46,228 bases of DNA, from contig JAKJER010000049.1 of NCBI GenBank assembly GCA_022705325.1, forward strand, positions 1 to 46,228. The letters run 5' to 3'. The notes under the pieces are model-generated. The model was not told the DNA's origin. It worked only from the letters and a program-made list of their open reading frames with translations, and did no database searches. Below are positions 1 through 9,900 of the stretch, piece by piece (positions within the stretch are counted from its first letter, which is position 1; every line of letters begins with the position of its first letter). The stretch is from Planctomycetota bacterium. GTDB lineage: Bacteria > Planctomycetota > Phycisphaerae > SM23-33. The position numbers and the translations under genes were made by a program.

Positions 1-419
1 CGTTCCGCTTTCACCCATTGGATTCTCCGGACTTCCGTGTCTCGATGGCGAGAAAACCCTGTGTTCATGCGGCCAATCGCCACCTCATTATACTTGAAAT
101 TGAGGATCTATATGGGAAATCCGGGCTAAAGCGAAAAAAGCCGTTCTGGGACTCCCTGGGAAGATCAGGGAGGGTCGTCAGAACGGACGGGCCGTCGGGG
201 TCGCCTGAAGCGACCTTGCCGCTAGCTGGATTCGCGTGTGGAAACGTCCGATATGCACAGGTAGACCGCCCTCCAGATGCGTTAGGTTTTGAGGGGGTGA
301 AGTCTTATAGTAGCAGGTGCCTCGACGCACCGGACCAGGCGAGGTCGCGAGCCCCCATCCGCCGGGTCCGGACGGGGCGTAACGCCATGAGCGTCTTGAC
401 GTGAGGGTTTTCAGTCGCG
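1..419 (+). other. Upstream leader of the exosortase gene, no convincing gene
   Basis: An open frame runs through 18-404, but it resembles no family I know and lacks a good ribosome binding site, so I do not call it. The last 120 bases can fold: GGTGC/GCACC around a six-base loop near 317-332 and CGGACC/GGTCCG near 331-372, which suggests a structured leader. A weak promoter-like pair, TTAGGT at 282-287 and TATAGT at 306-311 with an 18-base spacer, lies before these hairpins. No known riboswitch consensus was recognised. Confidence 0.3.
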
Positions 420-2081
420 ATGGACATGAAACTCGATGCCAAGCCCGCCGTACCCGCAGCGCCCGTGTGGGCCCTGCTGATCGCGGCCCTGGCGGCCAGC
501 TTCGCCCACAACTTCGCGGAGATGTGGGTGCGGTGGTTTCCCGCCTGGAGCGACGCCGGGGCGAGCCTGTACGACCGCGTCACGGGGGGCGAGAGCTACT
601 ACACGCACGCCCCGCTGGTGCCGATCATCAGCCTGATGATCGCCCTGCTGGTCATCCGCCACACGAGCATCCCGGTCCGCCCGCGCCCGCTGCTGGGAGG
701 GGCCGTCAGCGGGGTGTTCATCTTCATCCACCTGTTCGGGTGTCTGGCCCGGGTGAACTTCGTCAGCGGCTTCGCCATGATCGGGTTGCTGGCCGGGCTG
801 ATCCTCATGCTGTGGGGCTGGGTCGCCCTGAGGCGGCTGTGGTTTGCCCTGTTCCTGCTGGCGTTCATGGTTCCGCTGCCGGAGGTCTCGATCGCCCAGC
901 TCAATTTCCGGCTGAAGCTGATGGCCGCCGACATGGGGGTGCGCGGGGCGAACCTGCTGGGGATCATCGTCGAGCGTCCGGGCGACGCGAACACGGTCAA
1001 GATCTGGCACGAAGCGGGCATCAAGACGCTGGTGATCGCCAACGTCTGCAACGGGCTGCGAACGCTGATCAGCCTGATCGCGTTCGGGGCCCTGTACGCC
1101 TACGTCTGCCGGCTGTCGGGCTGGTGGCGGATCGCCCTGTTCGCGCTTTCGATCCCCATCGCGGTGATCGCCAACGCGGTTCGGATCGTCTCGCTGATCG
1201 TGGTGGCCGACATCTGGGACGCCAAGGTCGCCACCGGCTGGTATCACGACACCTCGGGGATCCTGGTCTTCGTGCTGGCGTTCCTGCTGATGTTCGGCCT
1301 GGAGAAGCTGGTGCTGAGCGTCCGCAAGTGGATCGGCCGGCCCGCGAAGATCCTGCCGCTGTTTCACGGCGCGCTGCGGAGCGAACAGGACGAGGGCCAG
1401 TGGCAACGCCTGGTGAACGTGGCGCGGCGTCCGGTGGCCTGGACAGCGGTGGGCCTGGCCGTCCTGACCGCGGGCGGGTCGTGGTGGCTCAACCGCGTGG
1501 TGCCCTACGTCAGTCCCGTGGGCCAGCTCAAACAGGCCGTCCCAGAGACGCTGGAGTTCGACCACGCCACGTGGAGCAGCGTCGAGTTGACCATGGACGA
1601 GCAGACGCTGACGATCCTGGAGTGGCCCGACTACTTCTATCGCAGCTACACCAGGGAGGATCAGCCCAAGACCGACCTGTGCGTGATCTTCTCCCGCGAC
1701 AACCGCAAGGGCACGCATCCGCCGGACCTGTGCATCCAGGGCGGCGGGAGCGACATCGTCCATGCGGCCACGGTGCAGTTGAACGGCGTGCCGGGAAGGC
1801 CCGACCTGCCCTGCCGCGAACTGGTCGCCCAGGGCGGGGGACACGCGACCTACTTCCTGTACACCTACAAGTGCGGTCAGAAATACACCGAGAGCTTCTG
1901 GAGCCAGCAGTTGGGCATCTTCCTGAACGGGCTGCTCAACCGCAATGCCAGCGGCGCCCTCATCCGCGTCTCGACGCCCATCCCGCCCCAGGACGTGCGG
2001 GAGGGACGCCAGAAGGCGCGCGAGCGGGCCATGGGCCTGATGGCCGTCGCCATCCCGCACCTGGACCGGACACTGCCGTGA
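420..2081 (+). CDS. Exosortase fused to an EpsI-type C-terminal domain
   Basis: Integral membrane transpeptidase of the exosortase/archaeosortase family, expected to cleave C-terminal sorting tags (PEP-CTERM type) at the inner membrane. The first two thirds are a run of hydrophobic helices. Three expected catalytic residues can be placed: Cys210 in the VCNGLR segment (family norm C[SN]GL), Arg255 in NAVRI, and His276 in GWYHD. The motif at about 61-80 (HAPLVPIISL) is also typical. After a further membrane segment at about 340-357, residues 360-553 resemble the EpsI/DUF3485 domain often fused to exosortases. ATG 420 is chosen, although ATG 426 is in frame and possible. It lies 49 bases upstream of the giant TPR gene, which fits the usual pairing of exosortases with TPR proteins. 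No substrate with a recognisable sorting tag is visible in the window. Confidence 0.9.
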   Translation: MDMKLDAKPAVPAAPVWALLIAALAASFAHNFAEMWVRWFPAWSDAGASLYDRVTGGESYYTHAPLVPIISLMIALLVIRHTSIPVRPRPLLGGAVSGVFIFIHLFGCLARVNFVSGFAMIGLLAGLILMLWGWVALRRLWFALFLLAFMVPLPEVSIAQLNFRLKLMAADMGVRGANLLGIIVERPGDANTVKIWHEAGIKTLVIANVCNGLRTLISLIAFGALYAYVCRLSGWWRIALFALSIPIAVIANAVRIVSLIVVADIWDAKVATGWYHDTSGILVFVLAFLLMFGLEKLVLSVRKWIGRPAKILPLFHGALRSEQDEGQWQRLVNVARRPVAWTAVGLAVLTAGGSWWLNRVVPYVSPVGQLKQAVPETLEFDHATWSSVELTMDEQTLTILEWPDYFYRSYTREDQPKTDLCVIFSRDNRKGTHPPDLCIQGGGSDIVHAATVQLNGVPGRPDLPCRELVAQGGGHATYFLYTYKCGQKYTESFWSQQLGIFLNGLLNRNASGALIRVSTPIPPQDVREGRQKARERAMGLMAVAIPHLDRTLP

Positions 2082-2083
2082 TT

Positions 2084-2110
2084 CAATTGGCAATGGGCCA
2101 TTGGCAATTG
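2084..2110. repeat. 27-base imperfect palindrome between exosortase and TPR gene
   Basis: The arms are CAATTG-G-CAATGG and CCATTG-G-CAATTG around a central G, and they pair except for one G-G mismatch. It starts 3 bases after the exosortase stop and ends 20 bases before the GTG of the next gene. It could act as a transcript hairpin that tunes expression between the two genes, or it may be an interspersed repeat. It has no U-run, so it is a poor terminator. Confidence 0.55.
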
Positions 2111-2130
2111 AAGACTGAAGAGGATATGAC

Positions 2131-5100
2131 GTGACCAAAGGACGCGTGGCTGTGATCGGAGTCGTGCTGGCGGTGCTGGCCCTTGCCGGCAGCGCGGTGG
2201 CCTGGCGTCTCTACACCCGCAGCGGGGTGCGCCTGCTGAACCGCGCCCAGTTGGCCCTGGACAGCGGCCTGCACGACAAGGCCCTGACCTACTGCGAGCA
2301 GTTCATCGAGGCGTACCCGGACGACTGGCACGGTCACTACATCAAGGGCAAGGCCCTCATCGCCAAGGGCCTGTTCGACGACGCCCGCGCCGCCTTGGAA
2401 ACCGCCGGCGCCCTGGACGAGGCCACCGTCGACGTCACCCTCGCCGTCGCCGACACCTACTCGCTGGAGGCCCGGCAGGCGATCTCGGGCCCCGACAGCC
2501 AGAACAGCCTGCCGACCCTGGAAAGGGCGGTCATCAACCTCCGACGCGCCCAGGACACCCTGGTCCCGCTTCAGCGCGATTCGACCAAGCTGGACCCCAA
2601 GACCGCCCTCAACATCCGCCGCCACGTCGGCATGATCAGCCTGCGGGTGGCCTGGGTGCAGGGCATGCTCGCCCAGTTGCTGGACCGCCAGGGCGATCAA
2701 GCCGATCTCGTCCGCGACACCCACACGGCCCAGGCCAAACGGCGCCAGGCGGAGCGGATCCGCCGCCAGGCGGACGCAAGTTGCGACGAAGCAACGGCCG
2801 CCCTGCTGGAGGTCGTGCGCGCCGATCCCACCCAGGACGAGGTGGCCCAGGAACTGATCCAACTGTGCCTCTCCCGCAGCGACGCCAAGTCGCTGGCCGA
2901 GGTTCGCAAGGCCGTCCTGGGCGGCCCCAACCCTCCGCCGGTGGCGGCCAATCTGCTGATCATCGAGGACCTCCGCACGCAAGTCTCCAAGACCCCGCCC
3001 GCCGAGCGGGAGAAGCTTCTCCGCCGGACCAGCCAGCGGCTGGAGGCCCTGCTGACCGAACACGGCGAGAACCCGCAGGTGCTGTCGGCCCGGGCGGCGG
3101 TAGCCTTGTACCAGAACGACTTTCCGACCGCCTGGCAGTACGTGCGTCGCACGCTGGCCGCCCAGGCGGACCACCCGCTGGGGCGTTTCCTCCAGGCCAA
3201 GCTGCTGGCCCTGAAGGGCGACCTGGTGACGGCGGAACGGGAGTTCTACGCCCTCCGCACCGCCCTGCCCTACTGGGCGGCCGCCCAGTACGAATACGCC
3301 CTGCTGGCCTTCGCGCTGGGCAAGCGCGAGTTGGCCCAGGAGTCGATGCGGGCGGTGACCAATCTCGACCCCGGCCACACCGAGGCCCACCGTTTCATGG
3401 CCGACATGCTCCTGCGCGAGGGGCTGTACACGGCCGCCTACACCGACGCCGAGGCCGCCTACCAGGCCAACCGTTACGAGCCCCACACGCTGCGAGTCTA
3501 CGTGGAGGCGTGCGTGCGGACCAACCAGAAGGACAAGGCCGGGGCCGCCCTGGACGACGCGGCCCTGATCAAGGCCAACGACAGCCAGGTGCTGCTGTCG
3601 GTCGCGGAAGGCTACCAGTTGATGGACAATCGGGCCGCCAGCCACCAGGCCGCCCGCCGCGCCGCGGCCCTGCCCGCCCGCAATGTCTTCGAGCAGGTCT
3701 CGGTCGCCCGCGCGCTGGCGCTGCTGGGCGAGAGCGCCCATGCCGAGAAGTACCTCCGCGACGCCCTGAAGGCCCTCGGCGACCAGGCCTCCTCCACCCG
3801 CCCCGCCCAAAGCCAGCCCAGCCAGGACCCGCTCCCCCGCCGCGGCGACAAGTCCCTGCTGCTGAGCGAACTGGCCCGCATGTACGCTCTGACGGGGCGG
3901 CTGATCCAGGCGGCCGAGGTCTATCGCCAGGTGCTGCGCCTGGAGCCCGGCAACACCCAGCACCGCCTGGTGCTGGCGCGCATTCTGCTGGACCTGGGCG
4001 ACCTGGACGAGTGCGAACGGATCCTCGACCAGATGCACCCCGACCATCCCCAGGCCAACCTCCTGCGGATCAGTCTCAAGCTCTCGCAGGGTCTGGACCA
4101 GGAGGCCATGCAGATCTTCCAGCAGACACAAGCCGGAGAGCGGTCCGGCCTGCCCCTGGCGGTGATGCAATTGGCCAGCGGGAAGATCCAGCAGTGCATT
4201 CAGACGTGCCTGGTCGAGATGTCCGCATCCCCTCGCGACGCCAACCTGCGCACGGTCCTGGGGCGCGCCTACCGGCTGAACGGGCAGGCCGAACAGGCCG
4301 TCGAGCAGTACCTGGCCGCGATCCGCCTGGAACCGTCGCGCCTGCAACATTATCTCACGCTGGCCGGGCTGCTCTGCCAGGTCATGCCCCCCCAGCAGGC
4401 GGCCTTCCGCATGGCCAGCATCCCCGAGGCCCGCAGCGAACTGATCGACCTGTCGTTGGGCATGATCCTGGCCCGGGCCCGGAACTGGAGGCTGGCGGCT
4501 GAGCACCTGAGTCAGTTGATCTCGCGTCAGGGCATCAGCGAGTCGGTCCGCGGGCAGGCCCGTATGCTCCGCGCCCAATGTCTGGCCGCCTCGGGCCAGG
4601 CCGATCAGGCCGTCATCGAGTTGTCGCAGTTGGTCAACGATCCCCACTGGTCCCGCCGCGCCAGCCTCGCCCGAATTCCCCTGTTGGCGGGCACCCAGAA
4701 CATCGAGCAGGCCAAGCGCGACCTGGCCAAGCTGCAAGAGACAGCCGCCAAGGAGAACGACGTCTGGCTGTTGCAGCGCGTGGCCTCGCTGGCCGTGCAC
4801 CTGGGTCAGGACGCCACCGCCCAGACGGCGTGCGACGCCCTGGACCGCATCATGCCCTACGACGCGACCAGTTGCATCCTTCGCGGTTATGCCCACAGCC
4901 GCTTCGGGCGCAAGGACGCCATGGTCGCCAGCTACCGCGAGGCCCTCGCTCGCCAGCCCGAGCGACTCGACGTGTACATGAAACTGGCCAGCCTGCTGGA
5001 CCTGCACAACGAACCTCAGCAGGTCCTGGACGTGCTGGAGGAACTCAAGGGCTGCGGGCTGGCCGGCAAGGCCATGGGCCTTTGGGGCCAGGCCTCGATT

Positions 5101-6738
5101 CTGGACTCGTGGGGCCTGCGAAGCCGTGCGGCGGAGCGACTGGACGCCCTGGCGGAGCTTGGCTACGGGGGCGACCGCATCGAGTTCATGCTCAGCCAGT
5201 ACTATGTCCGCCTGGGGCGGCTGGACGCCGCCCGCAAGATCCTGCAAGCCCTGCCTCCCCGCTCCCGGTATCATCTGCCCGCCCGGCAGGTGCTGATCGA
5301 GATGGAGAACGACCCGCAGGTCAAGCTTCAGGCCATCGAGCGTCTCCGGCGCGAACAGCCCGCCCACTCGGGCCTGCTGCTGCAGATGATGAACGTGCTG
5401 CTGCAAAGCGGACGGGGCGAGGACGCGGTGCAGGCGATGGAGGCGCACCTGGCCCGATACCGTTCGGCGCCCCACGAGGCCCTGGCGCTGTCGGTAGCCT
5501 ACCTGCTGGACCAGAACAAACTCCCCCGCGCCGTCCAGCTCAGCGAGCAACTGGCCCGCCTGACCCGTCTGCCCTATTGGCGCGTGGTCCACATGCTCCT
5601 GCTGCTGGAACAGCAGCCCCTGGCCGCCCAACGCCTGCTGGGCGAGAGCGACAAGGCCCCCATGGTCGACGCCCTGTGCGGGCTGGCCATCGCGCTCCAG
5701 AGCGGCAATGACAGTCTCAAGCAGGGCTACCTCGCCCGCCTGGAGGTCCTGGACAAACAGCGCGAGATCCCCAGCCTCTACCGCCTGCTGGTGCTGCTGG
5801 CCGGAGAGGACCAGGACAAGATCCTCCAGGAGTCCACCGCAGTCGCGGGCGGGATGGGCAAGGACGTGGTCGACGAGATCGTGGCCTATCGAGGCCCCGG
5901 GCGAGAGGGCGAACTGGCCTTCCTGCTTCGCGCGTCCATGCTCCTGGACATGGGATTGAACCGCTACGGCGCCGAGGTGGCCGTGAAGGCCCTCAAGGCC
6001 CGGTCGACCTGCCAGTGGGCAGCCGCCCTGGTCTTTCGCTGCAACCCGCGTCCGGCGGTGCTGGCCGAGGCGATCGCGACGCTTCGCCCGGCCGGTGGGT
6101 CGCTGCATCAGGCCATGCGGACGCGTCAACTGACCCAGGAACGGAAGTTTTCCGAGTTGGCCCAACTGTACGAGCAGGCTCTGGGGACCGATAAGGAGAA
6201 CATAGCCCTTCAGATTCAGCACGCATGGGCGACGGCGGCCTGCGGGCAGCATCAGCGGGCCCTGGACCTGTATCGACGGGTCATGGACAAACGCCCGGTG
6301 CCCGAAGCGGCGAACAATGCCGCCAACCTGGTCGGGCTGTTCTACCGCCAGGACAAGGCCCTGGTCGCCGAGGCCCGCGCGTGGGCGCAGGCCGCGGTGG
6401 CGGCGGCACCGGAGAACGTGGCCTTTCACGAGACGGCCGCCTGGCTGGACTGCCTTCAGGGGCGATACCGCGAGGCAGCCGAACAGTTGAGACAGGTCAT
6501 CCGCCGCCTGCCGGGCTCGGCAGCAGTGCATTACCACCTGGGCGCCGCCGAGGTGGGTGTCGGGCGCAAGGAGCTGGGCCTGTGGCACCTGCAAGAAGCG
6601 GTGACGCTGGCGAGCCTGGCCCTGAAGTCGGCGAGCGACGACGAAGAGCTCAAGGCCGTTCTCGAACAGGCCAAGATCGCGATGGAGCAGGCCCGGTCGC
6701 AGCCAGCCGACCCGCCGGCGGCAGCGGCCAGGAAATGA
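2131..6738 (+). CDS. Giant membrane-anchored TPR protein (first paralogue)
   Basis: A 1,535-residue protein with one N-terminal membrane helix (about residues 5-24) followed almost entirely by helical tetratricopeptide-type repeats. Examples include the segments near 35-90, 330-420, 575-640 and 1350-1480. It probably sits in the inner membrane with the repeat array in the periplasm, as a scaffold. In proteobacterial exosortase loci the TPR protein PrsT has a comparable place but is shorter, so the functional link is inferred from position. The GTG start is preceded by a GAGGAT ribosome site about 7 bases away. It is clearly paralogous to the next gene: both carry a CQWAA segment near residue 1295 and share a closely similar final 150 residues. 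No enzymatic motif is visible. The C-terminus is rich in Ala, Pro and Lys. Confidence 0.85.
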   Translation: MTKGRVAVIGVVLAVLALAGSAVAWRLYTRSGVRLLNRAQLALDSGLHDKALTYCEQFIEAYPDDWHGHYIKGKALIAKGLFDDARAALETAGALDEATVDVTLAVADTYSLEARQAISGPDSQNSLPTLERAVINLRRAQDTLVPLQRDSTKLDPKTALNIRRHVGMISLRVAWVQGMLAQLLDRQGDQADLVRDTHTAQAKRRQAERIRRQADASCDEATAALLEVVRADPTQDEVAQELIQLCLSRSDAKSLAEVRKAVLGGPNPPPVAANLLIIEDLRTQVSKTPPAEREKLLRRTSQRLEALLTEHGENPQVLSARAAVALYQNDFPTAWQYVRRTLAAQADHPLGRFLQAKLLALKGDLVTAEREFYALRTALPYWAAAQYEYALLAFALGKRELAQESMRAVTNLDPGHTEAHRFMADMLLREGLYTAAYTDAEAAYQANRYEPHTLRVYVEACVRTNQKDKAGAALDDAALIKANDSQVLLSVAEGYQLMDNRAASHQAARRAAALPARNVFEQVSVARALALLGESAHAEKYLRDALKALGDQASSTRPAQSQPSQDPLPRRGDKSLLLSELARMYALTGRLIQAAEVYRQVLRLEPGNTQHRLVLARILLDLGDLDECERILDQMHPDHPQANLLRISLKLSQGLDQEAMQIFQQTQAGERSGLPLAVMQLASGKIQQCIQTCLVEMSASPRDANLRTVLGRAYRLNGQAEQAVEQYLAAIRLEPSRLQHYLTLAGLLCQVMPPQQAAFRMASIPEARSELIDLSLGMILARARNWRLAAEHLSQLISRQGISESVRGQARMLRAQCLAASGQADQAVIELSQLVNDPHWSRRASLARIPLLAGTQNIEQAKRDLAKLQETAAKENDVWLLQRVASLAVHLGQDATAQTACDALDRIMPYDATSCILRGYAHSRFGRKDAMVASYREALARQPERLDVYMKLASLLDLHNEPQQVLDVLEELKGCGLAGKAMGLWGQASILDSWGLRSRAAERLDALAELGYGGDRIEFMLSQYYVRLGRLDAARKILQALPPRSRYHLPARQVLIEMENDPQVKLQAIERLRREQPAHSGLLLQMMNVLLQSGRGEDAVQAMEAHLARYRSAPHEALALSVAYLLDQNKLPRAVQLSEQLARLTRLPYWRVVHMLLLLEQQPLAAQRLLGESDKAPMVDALCGLAIALQSGNDSLKQGYLARLEVLDKQREIPSLYRLLVLLAGEDQDKILQESTAVAGGMGKDVVDEIVAYRGPGREGELAFLLRASMLLDMGLNRYGAEVAVKALKARSTCQWAAALVFRCNPRPAVLAEAIATLRPAGGSLHQAMRTRQLTQERKFSELAQLYEQALGTDKENIALQIQHAWATAACGQHQRALDLYRRVMDKRPVPEAANNAANLVGLFYRQDKALVAEARAWAQAAVAAAPENVAFHETAAWLDCLQGRYREAAEQLRQVIRRLPGSAAVHYHLGAAEVGVGRKELGLWHLQEAVTLASLALKSASDDEELKAVLEQAKIAMEQARSQPADPPAAAARK

Positions 6739-6914
6739 ACTTCGGTCCTTTCCCGAACGTGGGAAAAGGTGGTGCGGGCCAGCCGGCCTGCACCGATAGA
6801 CGCGGGCGAAGGGCCCGCAGGAACCTCCGCCGGCCGGCGCTGCGGCGCCCGCCGCCGAGAGCGGGTTCCGGAAGCTGGTAAGCCGTCGGCAACAGGCAGC
6901 GTAAGGAGAAAAAC

Positions 6915-9900
6915 GTGACCAAGCGCCGAATCATCGTAATCGCCCTGATCCTCATGGTGCTGTTGGGGGTGGGAGGCGGCATCGCCTTCCTGATCCACCG
7001 CAACAAGCCTGAGAAGGTCCTCATCCGAGCCAAGATGGCCCTGCGGATGAAGGAGTACGCCAAGGCCGTCGATTACGCCATCACCTACCGCGCCAAGAGG
7101 CCCCAGGACTGGATGGGCTACTACGTTCAGGCCGAGGCCTACATGGGCCTGGCCGAATACGCCAAGGCCCGCGAGCCGCTCAAGAAGGCCCTGGAGTTCG
7201 AGCCCCAGCGGATCAACCTGCACCTGGCCCTGGCGGACACCTACGCCCGCCCGGCCCGGCGGGCGCTGGCCACCGACACCAAGGGCTGGCCCGCCGAGGA
7301 CATCCGCAAGCACATAGACGCCATCCGAGAGGGCAATACCCTCTTGACCGGCGTCCGCATCGAACCGGCCGCCGACGCCTCGCCCGAGGATCGCGAGCAG
7401 GCCCGCGTCGGCCAGCTTGATCTCGTCCAGTACCTCGGCATCAACGAGATCAACATGGGGCTGGGCTACCAGCTCATGGAAGAGCGCTACAAGGCCGACG
7501 CCGAGCGCGCCGAGCAGTCCAACCTCGCCGATCTCAAGAAGAACTCCGAGGCCGGCGCCAAAGAAGCCGCCAAGTTCGCCGAGCAGTTCACCCAGTCCGG
7601 CATGGACAAGCTGCTCCAGGTGGTGACCAAGGATCCCGCTCGCAGCCGCCCGGGCGTCATGCTCCTGGAGCTGGCCCAGCAGCGCAGCAACAGCGAGGTC
7701 ATCGAGAAGGTCCGCGCCGCCCTCAAGACGCTCGACAACCCGCCCCCCGCCCCCACCCGCATGCTGATCGTCCACGACCTGCGCAGCCGGATCAAGGAGG
7801 CCGACCCCACCGAGATGCGCCCGCAGTTCCGCGACTCGGCCCGCGAGTTGGACAAGTTGCTGGAGAACTACAAGAAGGAACGCGACCGCCTGACCCCCGA
7901 TGAGCAGCACGTCCAGGACCAGGAAATGGACCAGATCAGGATCGTCCGCGGCGAGTTGGCGCTGCTGCTGGGCGAGCTGCCCCTGGCCGAGAAGCTGGCC
8001 CAGGAGGTCCTCAAGCACGATTCCCGGCGCGCCCAGGCGCGCATCATCGAGGCCATTGTCCTCGTGCAGCGAGGCCAGCCCATCGAGGCGGAGCGAAAGC
8101 TCTACTCGCTGGTCACCGACTTCCCCCGCTGGGCCCGCGCCCAGTTCCACTACGCCAACGTCGCCCTCCAGGTCGGCAAGGAAACGATGGCCCTGGACGC
8201 CCTGCGAAAGGTCGTCGCACTCGACCCCAACCACATCCAGGCCCGCAAGATGCTGGTCCAGCTCTCGGCCAGAACCGGCGCACAGGACCAGGCCGTCGGC
8301 GACGCCCGAATCGCGTACGAGAAGAACCCCGCCGATCCCGACGCCGTGCGGCTCTACGTCGCCTCCCTGGCCATGAAGGGCGAGAAGAGCACGGCCAAGG
8401 ACATCCTCATGGTGGCCGAGAAGGACCACGGCAAGAGCCCGGGGATGCTCCTGGCGCTGGTCGAGGGCTATGCGCAGCTCGACATGAAGGACGAGGCCGC
8501 CCGACTGGCCAAGATCCTCGTCGAGAGCAAGCCGGAGACCCCGGCCGACCGCATCGCCGTCGCCCGCGCCCTGCTGGCCAGCGGACAGGTCTCGCGCGCC
8601 GAGAAGATGCTCCTCGACGAGTACAAGCGCGACCCTTCCAGCGCCGCCATCGCTTTTGAGCTGGGCAAGGTCTACACCCTCAGCAAGCGGACGCTCCAGT
8701 CGCTGGAGTACTTCCGCAAGGCGCTGGCCGCCAGCACCGGAAACACGATCTATCGCCTGGCCCTGGCGCAGGCCCTGTTCGAGACCGGCGACCTCGAAGA
8801 GGCGGCCCAGGTCGTCGAGAGCGTCGAGCCCACCAACGCCGTCGGCAGCATGCTCCGCATGCAGATCGCCCTGCTCCAGGGCAAGGAACTCGACTCCGCC
8901 CAGCTCCTCAAGGCCATCGGGGAGGGCAAGCAGTCGGGCCTGCCCCTGGCCGTCCTCTACCTCCGCACCGCCAGGCCCAAGCAGTGCATCGAGATCTGCC
9001 AGACCGAACTCAAGAAGAAGCCCAACGACGTCAACACGCTGGGCATCCTCGCCCAGGCCCAGGCGGTCATGGGCGACAGCGTCAACGCCGTCAAGAACTT
9101 CAAGCTCGTCCTCAAGGCCGCCCCCTCCCGTCTGGCCACCTACCTGCAACTGGCCAGCGTCCTGGCGCAGGAGAAGGCCCCGGCCGCCGTGGCCACCGAA
9201 CTCAACGCCGTCGAGAACGCCGAGAAGGACCTGGTCGAACTGACCCTCGGCTGGCTCTTCACCCGCCTGAAGAAGCCCGATGAGGCCCGCATCGTCTACG
9301 AGCGACTGGCCGAGAACGCCGAGGCCCCCCAGGACAGCCGCCAGCGGGCCCGCCTGCTGCTGACCAAGTCCCTGGCCGACGCCGGGCGCATCGAGGACGC
9401 CCTCAAGCAGGTCGACCTCCTGGGCAGCGACGAGAAGTGGAAGAAGCCCGCCCAGGACGCCAAGGTCAGTCTCCTGATCGCCGCCAAGCAGTTCAAGGAA
9501 GCCGAGAAGGTCCTTCAGGACATGCGCAAGGCCGCCCTGGACGAGAAGAACTCCGTCGCGCTCGGCCGGCTGGTCAAGCCCTACCTCCAGATCGAGAAAC
9601 AGGATGAGGCCCTGGCCGTGTGCGACCAGATGCTGAGCATCCACCCCGACTCCGCCCAGCCCTACCTCCTGCGGGCAGAGATCTACAAGCTCCAGAACAA
9701 GGCCGAAGAGGTCATCAAGGCCTACTACAAGGCCGTCGAACTCCAGCCGGGCAACTTCAGCACCTACGAGGCGCTCGCCCGCGTCCTGGACGCGTTCAAC
9801 CGTCCCCAGGCCGCCCTGGACGTCCTCGACCGCCTGGAGAAGGTCTCCCAGTCCGGGCAAATGGTCGCGCTCTTCGAGCGGGGCACGATGTTCGCCCGCT

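Noticed and set aside
18..404. 128-codon plus-strand frame at the window start
   Set aside because: No recognisable domain, no good ribosome site, and it lies where a leader or promoter is expected.
300..419. Possible c-di-GMP riboswitch before the exosortase gene
   Set aside because: Hairpins are present, but the conserved sequence blocks of GEMM-type riboswitches were not found.
2083..6594. Minus-strand open frame of about 1,500 codons opposite the first TPR gene
   Set aside because: It is rich in Gln, Gly, Leu and Val, resembles no family and mirrors the codon bias of the TPR gene; typical of high-GC antisense shadows. The same applies to 6531-10523 minus.
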